From contig NZ_SJKB01000006.1 in the NCBI RefSeq assembly GCF_004331465.1, positions 248,001-312,000 on the forward strand: a stretch of DNA of 64,000 nucleotides, written 5' to 3'. Below the pieces are notes generated by a model. That model saw only the letters and a program-made list of their open reading frames with translations, was not told the DNA's origin and did no database searches. Each line of letters opens with the position of its first letter. Within the stretch, counting starts at the first letter, position 1. The translations under genes and the position numbers were made by a program. Shown piece by piece: positions 25,881 through 33,730 of the stretch. The stretch is from Kribbella pittospori (GTDB taxonomy: Bacteria; Actinomycetota; Actinomycetes; Propionibacteriales; Kribbellaceae).

Positions 25881-27005
25881 ATGACCACGAAGCCCGTCGT
25901 CGTGTACGGCGCCTCCGGCTACACCGGCCGGCTGGTGTGTGAGTACCTGCGCCAGTACCACGTCCCGTTCGTGGCCGCGGGCCGTGACGAGGGCAAGCTC
26001 AAGAAGTCGATGGACTCGCACGTGGCCGGTATCGAGACCGCCGACTACGAGATCGCCGCCGTCGGGCACGACGTCACCGCACTGACCGAGCTGTTCAAGG
26101 GCGCGTCGGTCGTACTCAACACGGTCGGTCCGTTCAGTGAGCTCGGTCCTGCGGCCGTCGAGGCAGCTCTCGCCGCTGGTGCGCACTACACCGACACCAC
26201 CGGTGAGCAGGACTGGTTGATGACCTGCGACGAGCAGTACGGCAAGAAGTTCGCCGATGCCGGCCTGGTGCTGGCTCCCGGGATTGCCCAGATGTACACC
26301 ACCAGTGAGATCGCCGCGCAGTTGTGCCTCGAGGAGCCCGGCCTGGACACCTTGGACATCGCGGTGTTCTGGGGCGGCAGTCCGACCATCGCGTCCACCC
26401 GGACGATCCTGGTCAACGCGGCCACCTCCAAGGCGCACTACCTGGAGCGAAACGAGTACACCGAGTTCCCCGAACAGGGCCTCGTACCCCTGGTGGTGCC
26501 TGGGCAGCACGAGCTGGCGCTCTCGCTGCCGTGGGGTGGTATGTCGCACCCGGTCTGGTTCAAGCGCGATCCGCGGGTTGCGAACTGCAAGTCGCAGGGT
26601 GGTGTCTTCAACGTCGCGCTGATGAACGGCGTACCGCAGATCGTTGCCGGCGCACTCGAAGCCACCAAGGACATGGCTCCGGACGAGCGGGACGTGGTGC
26701 TGACCGAGACCGCACGCCAGGTGATGAACCAGATGCCACCTCGCGAGAATCCGCGGGTGAACAAGACCCTGGACTCCGTGCACGCCTCCGGGCCGCTCGG
26801 CCGGGCGCACTGTGTCATCCACGGCAACAGCAACTACCAGCAAACCGGTCTGTTGCAGGCGTATGCGGCGTACTCGCTGCTGCAGATGCCGCCGAAGCGG
26901 GTCGGGTTCGCCAGTGGTTGCCAGGCATTCGGTCACCGCGAGCTGCTCGGCGTACTGCGCAGCTTCGGACTGGTGTCCGAGCCACAACTCACGGTGCTGC
27001 GATAG
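25881..27005 (+). CDS. Saccharopine dehydrogenase-like / trans-acting enoyl reductase-type oxidoreductase
   Basis: A 374-residue protein with an N-terminal Rossmann fold (VVYGASGYTGRLVCEYL) and the sequence VVLNTVGPFSELG followed by AGAHYTDTTGEQDW. These are diagnostic of the saccharopine dehydrogenase-like family that includes mycobacterial trans-acting enoyl reductase. True lysine metabolism is unlikely in this setting. It probably reduces an unsaturated acyl or polyketide-like intermediate. It lies between an SDR and an acyl-CoA ligase with gaps of 6 and 9 bp, clearly one operon. Confidence 0.8.
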   Translation: MTTKPVVVYGASGYTGRLVCEYLRQYHVPFVAAGRDEGKLKKSMDSHVAGIETADYEIAAVGHDVTALTELFKGASVVLNTVGPFSELGPAAVEAALAAGAHYTDTTGEQDWLMTCDEQYGKKFADAGLVLAPGIAQMYTTSEIAAQLCLEEPGLDTLDIAVFWGGSPTIASTRTILVNAATSKAHYLERNEYTEFPEQGLVPLVVPGQHELALSLPWGGMSHPVWFKRDPRVANCKSQGGVFNVALMNGVPQIVAGALEATKDMAPDERDVVLTETARQVMNQMPPRENPRVNKTLDSVHASGPLGRAHCVIHGNSNYQQTGLLQAYAAYSLLQMPPKRVGFASGCQAFGHRELLGVLRSFGLVSEPQLTVLR

Positions 27006-27014
27006 GGGGTTGCA

Positions 27015-28589
27015 GTGCGACTGGTCGACTACCTCGACAAGGGCGCCTCGCTCGGTCCGGACGCACCCTGCCTGACCACGGACGGCGAGACACTCTCGTA
27101 CGCCGAGGTCCAGCAGCTGTCCTACCGGATCGCGGCGGGCCTCGCGGCGAGTGGTGTCGAGCCGGGCGGCAAGGTGGCGATCCTGTCGGCGAACGATCCG
27201 ATCGCGTTCAGTTGCGTGTTCGGGATCAGCCGCGCCGGTGCCGTCTGGTGCCCGATCAACCCGCGCAACGAGGCGGCGGAGAACCGCGAGTTGCTCGACC
27301 AGTTCGACTGTGAAGTGCTGATCTACCAGGCCGCGTTCGCGCCGCTGGTAGATCGGATCCGGGACGCGCTGCCGAAGATCCGTACCTTCGTCTGCGTGGA
27401 CCAGGATCCAGGCTCCGGTCAAGACCCCCACCTCATCGGCCGGAGCCGAACCGTCGGCTGGGACGCGTTCTGCGGGGGCGTGTCCCAGCCGGCACCTGAT
27501 CTCACCGGTCCCGACGATCTGGCGTTGATCGTCGGTACCGGTGGGACCACAGGTCGCCCGAAGGGGGTGATGCTGACCAACGGCAACCTCGAGACGATGA
27601 CGGCGCTGACCCTGATGGGCTATCCGTTCGGCGAACGGCCCGTGTACCTCGCGCTCGCGCCGTTGACGCACGCGGCCGGCGTCCTGTGCTTCCCCGTCCT
27701 GGCGTCCGGCGGCGAGATCGTCATCATGCGGACGCCCGACGTCCACGCCTTCCTCCGGCTGATCCCGCAGCATCGCGTCACCCACACGTTCCTGCCGCCG
27801 ACGCTGATCTACATGGTGCTCGCCGCGGAGGAACTCGACACCATGGACCTTTCGTCGCTGCGCTGCTTCTGGTACGGCGCCGCGCCGATGTCGGCCGCAC
27901 GACTCGAAGAAGCGCTGTGGCGGATCGGCCCGGTGATGGCCCAGCTGTTCGGCCAGACCGAGGCGCCGATGATGATCTCGATCATGCCGCCGTCCGCGCA
28001 CTTCGATGCCGACGGCAACATCGCACGGCACCGGCTGTCGTCGGCCGGGCAGCCGTCGCCGCTGGTCACCACCGCCATCATGGCCCCGGACGGGACGCTG
28101 GTCCCGCGCGGCGAACGTGGCGAGATCGTGGTCCGCGGTTCGCTGGTGATGAAGGGGTACTACCGCAATCCCGAGGCGACCGCGGCCGCGTCGCAGTACG
28201 GCTGGCACCACACCGGCGACATCGGCTATCTGGACGAGGACAACTACCTCTACATCGTCGACCGGGCCAAGGACATGATCATCACCGGCGGCTTCAACGT
28301 GTACTCGACCGAGGTTGAGCAGGCGCTGATGGCCCACCCCGCGGTCCAGGACTGCGCCGTGATCGGCCGGCCGGATGACAAGTGGGGCGAGCGGGTCGTG
28401 GCTGTAGTCCAACTCCAGTCAGGCACCACGATCGATCCCGCCGAACTGATTGCCTTCGCCAAGCAACGCATCGGCAGCGTCAAGGCCCCCAAGGAGATCC
28501 TCCTCTGGCCCGACCTCCCCCGCTCCAAGGTCGGCAAGGTCCTCAAACCCGACATCAAGGCCCGCCTCAACGCCGCCGAGGTCAGCTAG
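27015..28589 (+). CDS. Acyl-CoA synthetase (AMP-forming)
   Basis: A 524-residue ANL-superfamily enzyme. The phosphate-binding loop VGTGGTTGRPKGVML lies near residue 175, then FGQTEAP, the adenylate motif YGWHHTGDIGYLDEDNYLYI, the hinge DRAKDMIITGG and a C-terminal catalytic Lys in PRSKVGKVLK. It activates a carboxylic acid to acyl-AMP and then acyl-CoA. GTG 27015 follows AGGGGG. Last gene of the TetR-controlled operon. Its stop shares the palindrome CTAG with the convergent GPP34 stop. Confidence 0.9.
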   Translation: MRLVDYLDKGASLGPDAPCLTTDGETLSYAEVQQLSYRIAAGLAASGVEPGGKVAILSANDPIAFSCVFGISRAGAVWCPINPRNEAAENRELLDQFDCEVLIYQAAFAPLVDRIRDALPKIRTFVCVDQDPGSGQDPHLIGRSRTVGWDAFCGGVSQPAPDLTGPDDLALIVGTGGTTGRPKGVMLTNGNLETMTALTLMGYPFGERPVYLALAPLTHAAGVLCFPVLASGGEIVIMRTPDVHAFLRLIPQHRVTHTFLPPTLIYMVLAAEELDTMDLSSLRCFWYGAAPMSAARLEEALWRIGPVMAQLFGQTEAPMMISIMPPSAHFDADGNIARHRLSSAGQPSPLVTTAIMAPDGTLVPRGERGEIVVRGSLVMKGYYRNPEATAAASQYGWHHTGDIGYLDEDNYLYIVDRAKDMIITGGFNVYSTEVEQALMAHPAVQDCAVIGRPDDKWGERVVAVVQLQSGTTIDPAELIAFAKQRIGSVKAPKEILLWPDLPRSKVGKVLKPDIKARLNAAEVS

Positions 28590-29260
28590 CTGGCGGTCGC
28601 CGCGGTCGAGGCGACGATGATCGCGGTGGTGACCGCGGCCTGCATCTCGCTGACCGCCTTCTTCACCGCGTCCGAGGCCCAGTCCGACTCGGCCAACTGC
28701 TTCGCCCGCTGCTTGAGCGCCTTCTTGTCCACAGCGTCCGTGACGACCTTCGGTACGACGTTCAGCGCGCTCAGCAACGCGATCAGGGCACCGGTCCGCT
28801 CGTCGGGCGTCGTACCGACCTTGAGCACGCTCTCCAGGGCGGCACGCACCTGGGCCTCGTGTCTGGCGTCCTTGGCCGGCCAGCGGGTTACCGGGAACAG
28901 GCCGAGCACCTTGCCCTCGTCCGCCTCGAGCACGCCGCGGGGCGCAAGCTGCGCGAGCAGCTGATCCCGCAGCTTCTTCGACAGGCGACCGATCTGGTCC
29001 TTCGGCCGCTTGCCCGGCTTGTCCGCGATGAATGCGAGCCGCTCGTCGAGAACGGCGTCGCCGGTCGGACTCGAATCCAGCACCTTCAGCCGGCCGGGCT
29101 TGTCCCCGTCACCCGCAACGGTGATGTCGATCTTCCCGAGCAGGGTCAGTTCGATCAGCACCGCACCGGCCAGCGAGTAGTCCAGACCGGGTGATCCAGT
29201 GATCGGCTTCCCGGTCTCGTCGTCGTACAGCAGCAACAAGAGATCCTCGGCAATCAACAT
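28586..29260 (-). CDS. GPP34 (GOLPH3/VPS74-like) domain protein
   Basis: A 224-residue protein with the GPP34 opening MLIAEDLLLLLYDDETGKP and the LDYSLAGAVLIELTLLGKI helix typical of the family. In eukaryotes GOLPH3 binds PI4P and Golgi enzymes. Actinobacteria carry many soluble GPP34 proteins of unknown role. The Ala-rich C-terminus (ATTAIIVASTAATAS) is low complexity. ATG 29260. It overlaps the convergent ligase gene by four bases. Confidence 0.85.
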   Translation of the reverse strand: MLIAEDLLLLLYDDETGKPITGSPGLDYSLAGAVLIELTLLGKIDITVAGDGDKPGRLKVLDSSPTGDAVLDERLAFIADKPGKRPKDQIGRLSKKLRDQLLAQLAPRGVLEADEGKVLGLFPVTRWPAKDARHEAQVRAALESVLKVGTTPDERTGALIALLSALNVVPKVVTDAVDKKALKQRAKQLAESDWASDAVKKAVSEMQAAVTTAIIVASTAATAS

Positions 29261-29327
29261 GCCTCCAACCTAGGCACGCCGATCGGCTACCCACATCCGC
29301 CGCGCGGGCTACCTGCTGTGTCCGTCT

Positions 29328-30257
29328 TTAGTAGTGGTGACCATTGAGGACGACCGGCTCGCCCAGTTCGGCGGCGAGCTCCGTGAGGAAGTCGGGCGAG
29401 AAGTAGTACCAGTGGATCGAGCGCACCTTGCCGTCCTCGGTGCTGATGCGCATCAGGTCGTTCACCGCGGTGTTGCCGTCCCGGACGATGCGGACGACCA
29501 CCACGGTCTCGCCCCAGAGCTCCCGGACCTCCGCGGTGTAGCGGTACGGCTTGGACAGATCGAGGGTGTGCTCGATGGACCCGTCGCGCATCTGGTCGGC
29601 GCCGTACTCCGTGAGGACGCCCATGATCTCGCTGTGCGCGTCAGCCAGGAGCAGTGCAGTCAGCCGGGGTACGTCGTACGCGTTGAACGCCTCGGCGACA
29701 GCGTCGAGCAGCCGGCGGTCCGGCGCCTCACGCACCTTGAGGGACTGCTCCCGCTCCGGTGAGTCCAGTCGGCCGCGTCCACGGTGCAGTGCGGCCTTGA
29801 CTGCGCCCACGGAGGTCCGCAGTACGTCGGCCACCTCGGCGAGCGTGAAGCCGAACAGGTCCTTCAACGCGAGTGCCGCCCGCTCCTGCGGCGGCAGCAG
29901 GGTCACGAGCTCAGCCCATGCGTCCCGGACCTCAGCGGGATCCGCTGCGGTCGGCGCGACCTGCTCCACGGCATCGACCAGGACTGGCTTCTGCCTGCGG
30001 TAGCTGTCGACGTACGCGTTGGTCGCGACGCGAAACAGCCAGGCCCGCGGGTTCTCGATCGGGCTGTGCGCCTGCGCAGCCTGGGTGAACGCCCGAGCCA
30101 GCGACTCCTGGACCAGGTCTTCGGCGTCGAAGGCGTTGCCGGTCAGCCGGCGGCAGTAGGCGTACAGGTCGGAGCGCAGCGGCTCCAGCCGGTCGAGGAA
30201 TTCTCGGCGCGCCTGCCGCGCGGCTCGGAGCTCGGGCAGGTCGAGTGCGTCAGTCAT
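29328..30257 (-). CDS. ECF sigma factor with C-terminal SnoaL/NTF2-like domain
   Basis: About 309 residues from ATG 30257 (30263 also possible). Region 2 is clear (AYCRRLTGNAFDAEDLVQES, then PRAWLFRVATNAYVDSYRRQ). Region 4 is LPPQERAALALKDLFGFTLA followed by EVADVLRTSVGAVKAALHRG. The last 120 residues form a SnoaL/NTF2-like domain (LLDAVAEAFNAYDVPRL ... MRISTEDGKVRSIHWYYFSP) that in such ECF groups acts as a built-in modulator in place of an anti-sigma factor. It is divergent from the siderophore genes, sharing a gap with an iron box. Confidence 0.86.
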   Translation of the reverse strand: MTDALDLPELRAARQARREFLDRLEPLRSDLYAYCRRLTGNAFDAEDLVQESLARAFTQAAQAHSPIENPRAWLFRVATNAYVDSYRRQKPVLVDAVEQVAPTAADPAEVRDAWAELVTLLPPQERAALALKDLFGFTLAEVADVLRTSVGAVKAALHRGRGRLDSPEREQSLKVREAPDRRLLDAVAEAFNAYDVPRLTALLLADAHSEIMGVLTEYGADQMRDGSIEHTLDLSKPYRYTAEVRELWGETVVVVRIVRDGNTAVNDLMRISTEDGKVRSIHWYYFSPDFLTELAAELGEPVVLNGHHY

Positions 30258-30330
30258 GGTCATACCAGTCTGGACGGCTGCGGGCGCCGCCAGGATACGG
30301 GCCGGTTTCGATGCACAGTCAGCAATCAAG

Positions 30331-30349
30331 TAAGGTAAGCCTTAGCTAA
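30331..30349. promoter_or_regulatory. Iron box (IdeR/DmdR-type operator)
   Basis: TAAGGTAAGCCTTAGCTAA matches the 19-bp actinobacterial iron-box consensus at 14 positions. It lies 33 bp upstream of desC and 74 bp from the divergent ECF sigma start, so iron repression of the siderophore genes, and perhaps of the sigma factor, is expected. Confidence 0.75.
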
Positions 30350-30381
30350 GCAGGTTCGCCCACCTCGAAAGCAGATCCGCC

Positions 30382-30968
30382 ATGACCAGAGCACTGCCCG
30401 AGCCGACGTACCGGCGCTTCGTCGCCGGGATCGGCACCCTCAGCCTCCGGCCGTTCGACCTGACCGAGGACGTCACCACTCTGCACGGCTGGGTCACGCA
30501 GCCGTACGCCCGCTACTGGGGTCTGCTGACCGCGTCGCGCGAGGACGTGCACGCGGAGTACCTCCGGATCGAACAGTCCGGCCATCACCGCGCGTTCCTC
30601 GGCGAGCACGACGGCCGGCCCGCGTTCCTGATGGAGCGCTACAGCCGGCGTACGACGTGGTCGGCGGGACGTACAACCTGGCGCCGGGCGACATCGGCAT
30701 GCATGTACTGGTCGCGCCGCCGGTCGCACGGATCCCGGGCTTCACCGGCGCCGTCTTCGAGACGATCCTGGACAGCCTGTTCAGCGATCCGCTGGTCGAC
30801 CGGATCGTGGTCGAGCCGGATGTCGGGAACCTCAAGATCCAGGCGCTCAACGAGCGGATGGGGTTCCGCAAGCACAGCATCGTGGACCTGCCGGACAAGC
30901 AAGCCTGGCTGAGCTTCTGCAGCCGCGACCAGTACGCCGAGGCGACCCGGATGAACGAGGCGGGCTGA
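30382..30968 (+). pseudogene. desC: desC-like GNAT acyltransferase with a one-base frameshift
   Basis: Two frames together encode an IucB/DesC-type N-hydroxy-diamine acyltransferase. The first gives ... HDGRPAFLMERYS, the second resumes with a DVVGGTYNLAPGDIGMHVLV stretch and ends NEAG. One base is missing in the CCGG run near 30645; adding a C would restore about 195 residues, the family length. This may be a true inactivating mutation or a sequencing error. Its stop is one base from the desD start and an iron box precedes it. DesC acylates N-hydroxycadaverine in desferrioxamine synthesis. Confidence 0.82.
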
Positions 30969-30969
30969 C

Positions 30970-32685
30970 ATGACCGATCACCTGAACCCTGAGGTCTGGG
31001 CCGTCGTCAACCGTGCGCTGGTGCGTAAGGCTCTGGCAGAGTTCATCCATGAGCGGATTCTCGAACCCGTTGCTACGGACAACGGTTATGCGGTCGGGCG
31101 GTATGAGTTCTCGGCTCAGCTTTATCCGTTGAACCACTGGGAGATCGACGCTCTTTCGCTCTCCGATGGGGGTGCGGTTGACGCGCTCGACTTCATCACG
31201 GAGTTCCACCAGCAGCTCGGCATCGGCGCCGACATGTTGCCGGTGTATCTCGAGGAGATCAGCAGCACACTCGCGAGTGCGGCGTACAAGCTGTCCAAGC
31301 CGGAACTGACCGCGGCCGACCTGGTCACGGCGGACTTCCAGACGGTCGAGGCCGCGATGACCGAGGGGCACCCGTGCTTCGTCGCGAACAACGGGCGGCT
31401 CGGGTTCGGCGTCACCGACTATCTGGCGTTCGCTCCGGAGACCGGTGCGGCGGTGCGGCTGACGTGGATCGCCGTACGCAAGGATCGGACGACGGTCTCG
31501 CACAGCAGTTCCATCACGTACGACGAGTTGTTGCGCGAGGAGCTCGGGGAGGATCTGCTGGCGGAGTTTGCGGCGCGGATCGTGGCGGCGGGGTGTGCGC
31601 CGGAGGACTACGTCTACCTGCCGGTGCATCCGTGGCAGTGGGAGAACAAGACGTCGATCACGTTCGCGGCCGACATCGCGCAGCGGCACATCATCCTGGT
31701 CGGGTCGAGTGCGGACGAGTACCAGCCACAGCAGTCGATCCGGACGTTCTTCAACCGGTCGCAGCCGTCGCGGCACTACGTGAAGACGGCATTGTCGGTG
31801 CTGAACATGGGCTTCATGCGCGGGCTGTCCCCGACGTACATGGCTGCGACGCCGGCAATCAACGACTGGGTGTTCGACCTGGTCGAGAACGACCTTGTCC
31901 TGAAGCGGTACGGCTTCTCGGTGTTGCGCGAGATCGCGGCCGCCGGGTATCACAACCGGTACTACGAGGCCGCGACGCAGCGGACGTCGCCGTACCGGAA
32001 GATGCTGTCGGCGCTGTGGCGGGAGAGCCCGGTGCCGGCGCTCGAGCCGGGCGAACGGCCGGCCACGATGGCGAGTCTGCTGCACGTCGACCGGCATGGT
32101 TCGTCGCTGGCGGCGGCTCTGATCCGCGCGTCGGGGCTGGCGCCGGCGGACTGGCTGCGGGCGTACGTCGATGCGTACCTGATCCCTTTGGTGCACAGCT
32201 TCTACGCGTACGAACTGGTGTTCATGCCGCACGGCGAGAACCTGATCCTGGTACTGCGGGACGCGGTGCCGATCCGGGTCATCATGAAGGACATCGCCGA
32301 GGAGATCGCGGTGATGGACCCGGAGACCCCGCTGCCGGCCGACGCCGAACGTGTCCGCGCCGAGGTCCCCGACGACGAGAAGCTCCTGTCGATCTTCACC
32401 GACATCTTCGACTGCATCTTCCGGTTCCTGTCCCCGCTCCTGGACCGCGGGGGTCTGCTGACGCCGGCCGAGTTCTGGTCCGTGGTCGGCGACTCCATCC
32501 GCGACTACCAGGCCGCGACCCCCGAGTTGGCTGCGGCGTTCGCGAAGTACGACATCTTCGCTCCGACCTTCGCTCTGTCCTGCCTGAACCGGCTCCAACT
32601 CCGCAACAACCAGCAAATGGTCGACCTCACCGACGTCGCCGGCTCCCTCCAGTTCGTCGGCACCCTCGACAACCCGATCAGCTGA
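30970..32685 (+). CDS. desD: DesD-like NRPS-independent siderophore synthetase (IucA/IucC)
   Basis: A 571-residue IucA/IucC synthetase. Motifs seen are SHSSSITYDE, VHPWQWENK, the ATP-contact region RTFFNRSQPSRHYVKTALSV, then LNMGFMRGLSP and HGENLILVL. It is of the DesD type that condenses and cyclises hydroxamates to desferrioxamines. It starts one base after desC, under an iron box. The usual desA (lysine decarboxylase) and desB (monooxygenase) are not adjacent: the upstream neighbour is an ECF sigma gene. Precursors would have to come from elsewhere, or the pathway is degrading. Confidence 0.9.
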   Translation: MTDHLNPEVWAVVNRALVRKALAEFIHERILEPVATDNGYAVGRYEFSAQLYPLNHWEIDALSLSDGGAVDALDFITEFHQQLGIGADMLPVYLEEISSTLASAAYKLSKPELTAADLVTADFQTVEAAMTEGHPCFVANNGRLGFGVTDYLAFAPETGAAVRLTWIAVRKDRTTVSHSSSITYDELLREELGEDLLAEFAARIVAAGCAPEDYVYLPVHPWQWENKTSITFAADIAQRHIILVGSSADEYQPQQSIRTFFNRSQPSRHYVKTALSVLNMGFMRGLSPTYMAATPAINDWVFDLVENDLVLKRYGFSVLREIAAAGYHNRYYEAATQRTSPYRKMLSALWRESPVPALEPGERPATMASLLHVDRHGSSLAAALIRASGLAPADWLRAYVDAYLIPLVHSFYAYELVFMPHGENLILVLRDAVPIRVIMKDIAEEIAVMDPETPLPADAERVRAEVPDDEKLLSIFTDIFDCIFRFLSPLLDRGGLLTPAEFWSVVGDSIRDYQAATPELAAAFAKYDIFAPTFALSCLNRLQLRNNQQMVDLTDVAGSLQFVGTLDNPIS

Positions 32686-32695
32686 CAGCCGGACC

Positions 32696-32784
32696 CCAGC
32701 CACTCACCAACGGAAGCCATCGGCGCGAGTCCACGCTCACGCGGACGACGCCTACCCGTCCCGGCTCACGTTGGTGAGTGCTGG
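32696..32784 (+). terminator. Long-looped inverted repeat after desD
   Basis: CACTCACCAACG (32701-32712) pairs exactly with CGTTGGTGAGTG (32769-32780). The stem is extended by CCAGC/CTGG with one bulge. The loop is 56 nt, long for a simple terminator. Confidence 0.5.
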
Positions 32785-32801
32785 CGGTCCGCGGGCCTTG
32801 C

Positions 32802-32810
32802 TGTGGATAA
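32802..32810 (-). promoter_or_regulatory. TTATCCACA DnaA-box-like site
   Basis: Perfect consensus on the minus strand, 40 bp upstream of the Uma2 gene. One of three identical sites in intergenic DNA of this window. Confidence 0.35.
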
Positions 32811-32849
32811 CTTCCGCGGCGGTACGGCGGAATCCGTCACGCTGGTGGG

Positions 32850-33350
32850 GTGATCAGCGAACAGCTAACCGAGACGCCTCGGGACGGGAGGCGCTACGAG
32901 ATCGTCGCTGGGCGCCTGCTGACCACCGGCGCCCAACCGCCCGCCCACCACGCCGCGGTAACCGCCCTGATGGTCCACCTCAAGACGTCGTGCCCACCCG
33001 ACCTGATGGTCGCCGTCGGCTCCCTCACCTTCCGCCCCACCCCGACCACCACCCTCCGCCCCGACGTCCTCGTGGGTCCCCGCGACTACACCGGCGTACA
33101 CCCACCCCTCCTAGCCGTCGAAGTCATCTCCCCCTCCACCCGAACCACTGACGTAGTCCTCAAACGCGCCCTCTACGAAACCCACCAAGTCCCGTCCTAC
33201 TGGCTCCTAGACCCCACCCACCAAGAGCTCACCATCCTCACCCTCACCCCCACCGGCTACACCTGCCAAACAGTCCTCCAATCCGAAGAAACCTTCCACA
33301 CCACAAACCCGTTCCCCATCACCCTCACCCCAGCCCAACTACTCGGATAA
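32850..33350 (+). CDS. Uma2-family (DUF820) putative PD-(D/E)XK endonuclease
   Basis: A 166-residue Uma2 protein. It has the family's YEIVAGRLL opening, the catalytic Asp in LRPDVLVGP, the Glu in LLAVEVISPSTR and the Lys in the following helix (VLKRALYE), then VPSYWLLDP. The family has a restriction-endonuclease fold and is abundant in cyanobacteria and actinobacteria; its biological role is unclear. GTG 32850. The codon mix is noticeably richer in C-ending codons and runs of C than neighbours. A second, decayed Uma2 copy follows. Confidence 0.85.
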   Translation: MISEQLTETPRDGRRYEIVAGRLLTTGAQPPAHHAAVTALMVHLKTSCPPDLMVAVGSLTFRPTPTTTLRPDVLVGPRDYTGVHPPLLAVEVISPSTRTTDVVLKRALYETHQVPSYWLLDPTHQELTILTLTPTGYTCQTVLQSEETFHTTNPFPITLTPAQLLG

Positions 33351-33361
33351 CAGGGCATTCC

Positions 33362-33383
33362 AGGGCAGATGCCCATCTGCCCT
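33362..33383 (+). terminator. 10-bp hairpin after the Uma2 gene
   Basis: AGGGCAGATG and CATCTGCCCT separated by two bases, 12 bp past the stop. Confidence 0.75.
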
Positions 33384-33415
33384 TACCCAACCTTCCTCCC
33401 GCCGCCGGGCTGTCG

Positions 33416-33730
33416 TTGCTTCCGGACATTCTCGTGTGTCGTCGCGATGACATCGGTGAGCGGCACGTCGAGCGGCTGTTGCTGGCGGTTGCGATCATGT
33501 CGCGCAGCACGCGAGAGCTGGACACCGGCTACAGGCAGGCTCTGTACGACCTGTCGAAGGTGCCGTCGTACTGGATGTTCGACCCGGCCAGGCGTTCGCT
33601 GACTGTCCGGGAGTTGGTGGACGGTGAGTACGCCGAGAGAACGGTCGTCGGTGACGACGTGTTCGAGGCGACGGTGCCGTTCTCGGTGCGGGTTGTGCCG
33701 GCGGAGTTGGTCAGCCGTTCAGGAGGTTGA
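33416..33730 (+). pseudogene. 5'-truncated Uma2-family remnant
   Basis: About 104 codons from a TTG, matching only the C-terminal half of Uma2: LPDILVCRR (the catalytic Asp strand), then LLLAVAIMSRSTRELD and VPSYWMFDP. The first 65-70 residues of the family are missing. The catalytic Glu of the E-V-x-S motif is replaced by Ala (AVAIMS against AVEVIS in the intact neighbour). No ribosome-binding site is evident. The 3' end overlaps the convergent adnB gene by 20 bp. Most likely a dead paralogue of the upstream Uma2 gene. Confidence 0.75.

Noticed and set aside
25881..27005. Lysine-pathway saccharopine dehydrogenase
   Set aside because: Only the fold matches; context with an acyl-CoA ligase and SDR points to acyl reduction instead.
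25821..28412. 863-codon minus-strand open frame opposite the SacDH-like and ligase genes
   Set aside because: Antisense frame created by high-GC codon bias. Its translation has no domain pattern, while the plus strand encodes clear enzymes.
30847..32703. 618-codon minus-strand frame opposite desD
   Set aside because: Arg-rich antisense translation; desD motifs are intact on the plus strand.
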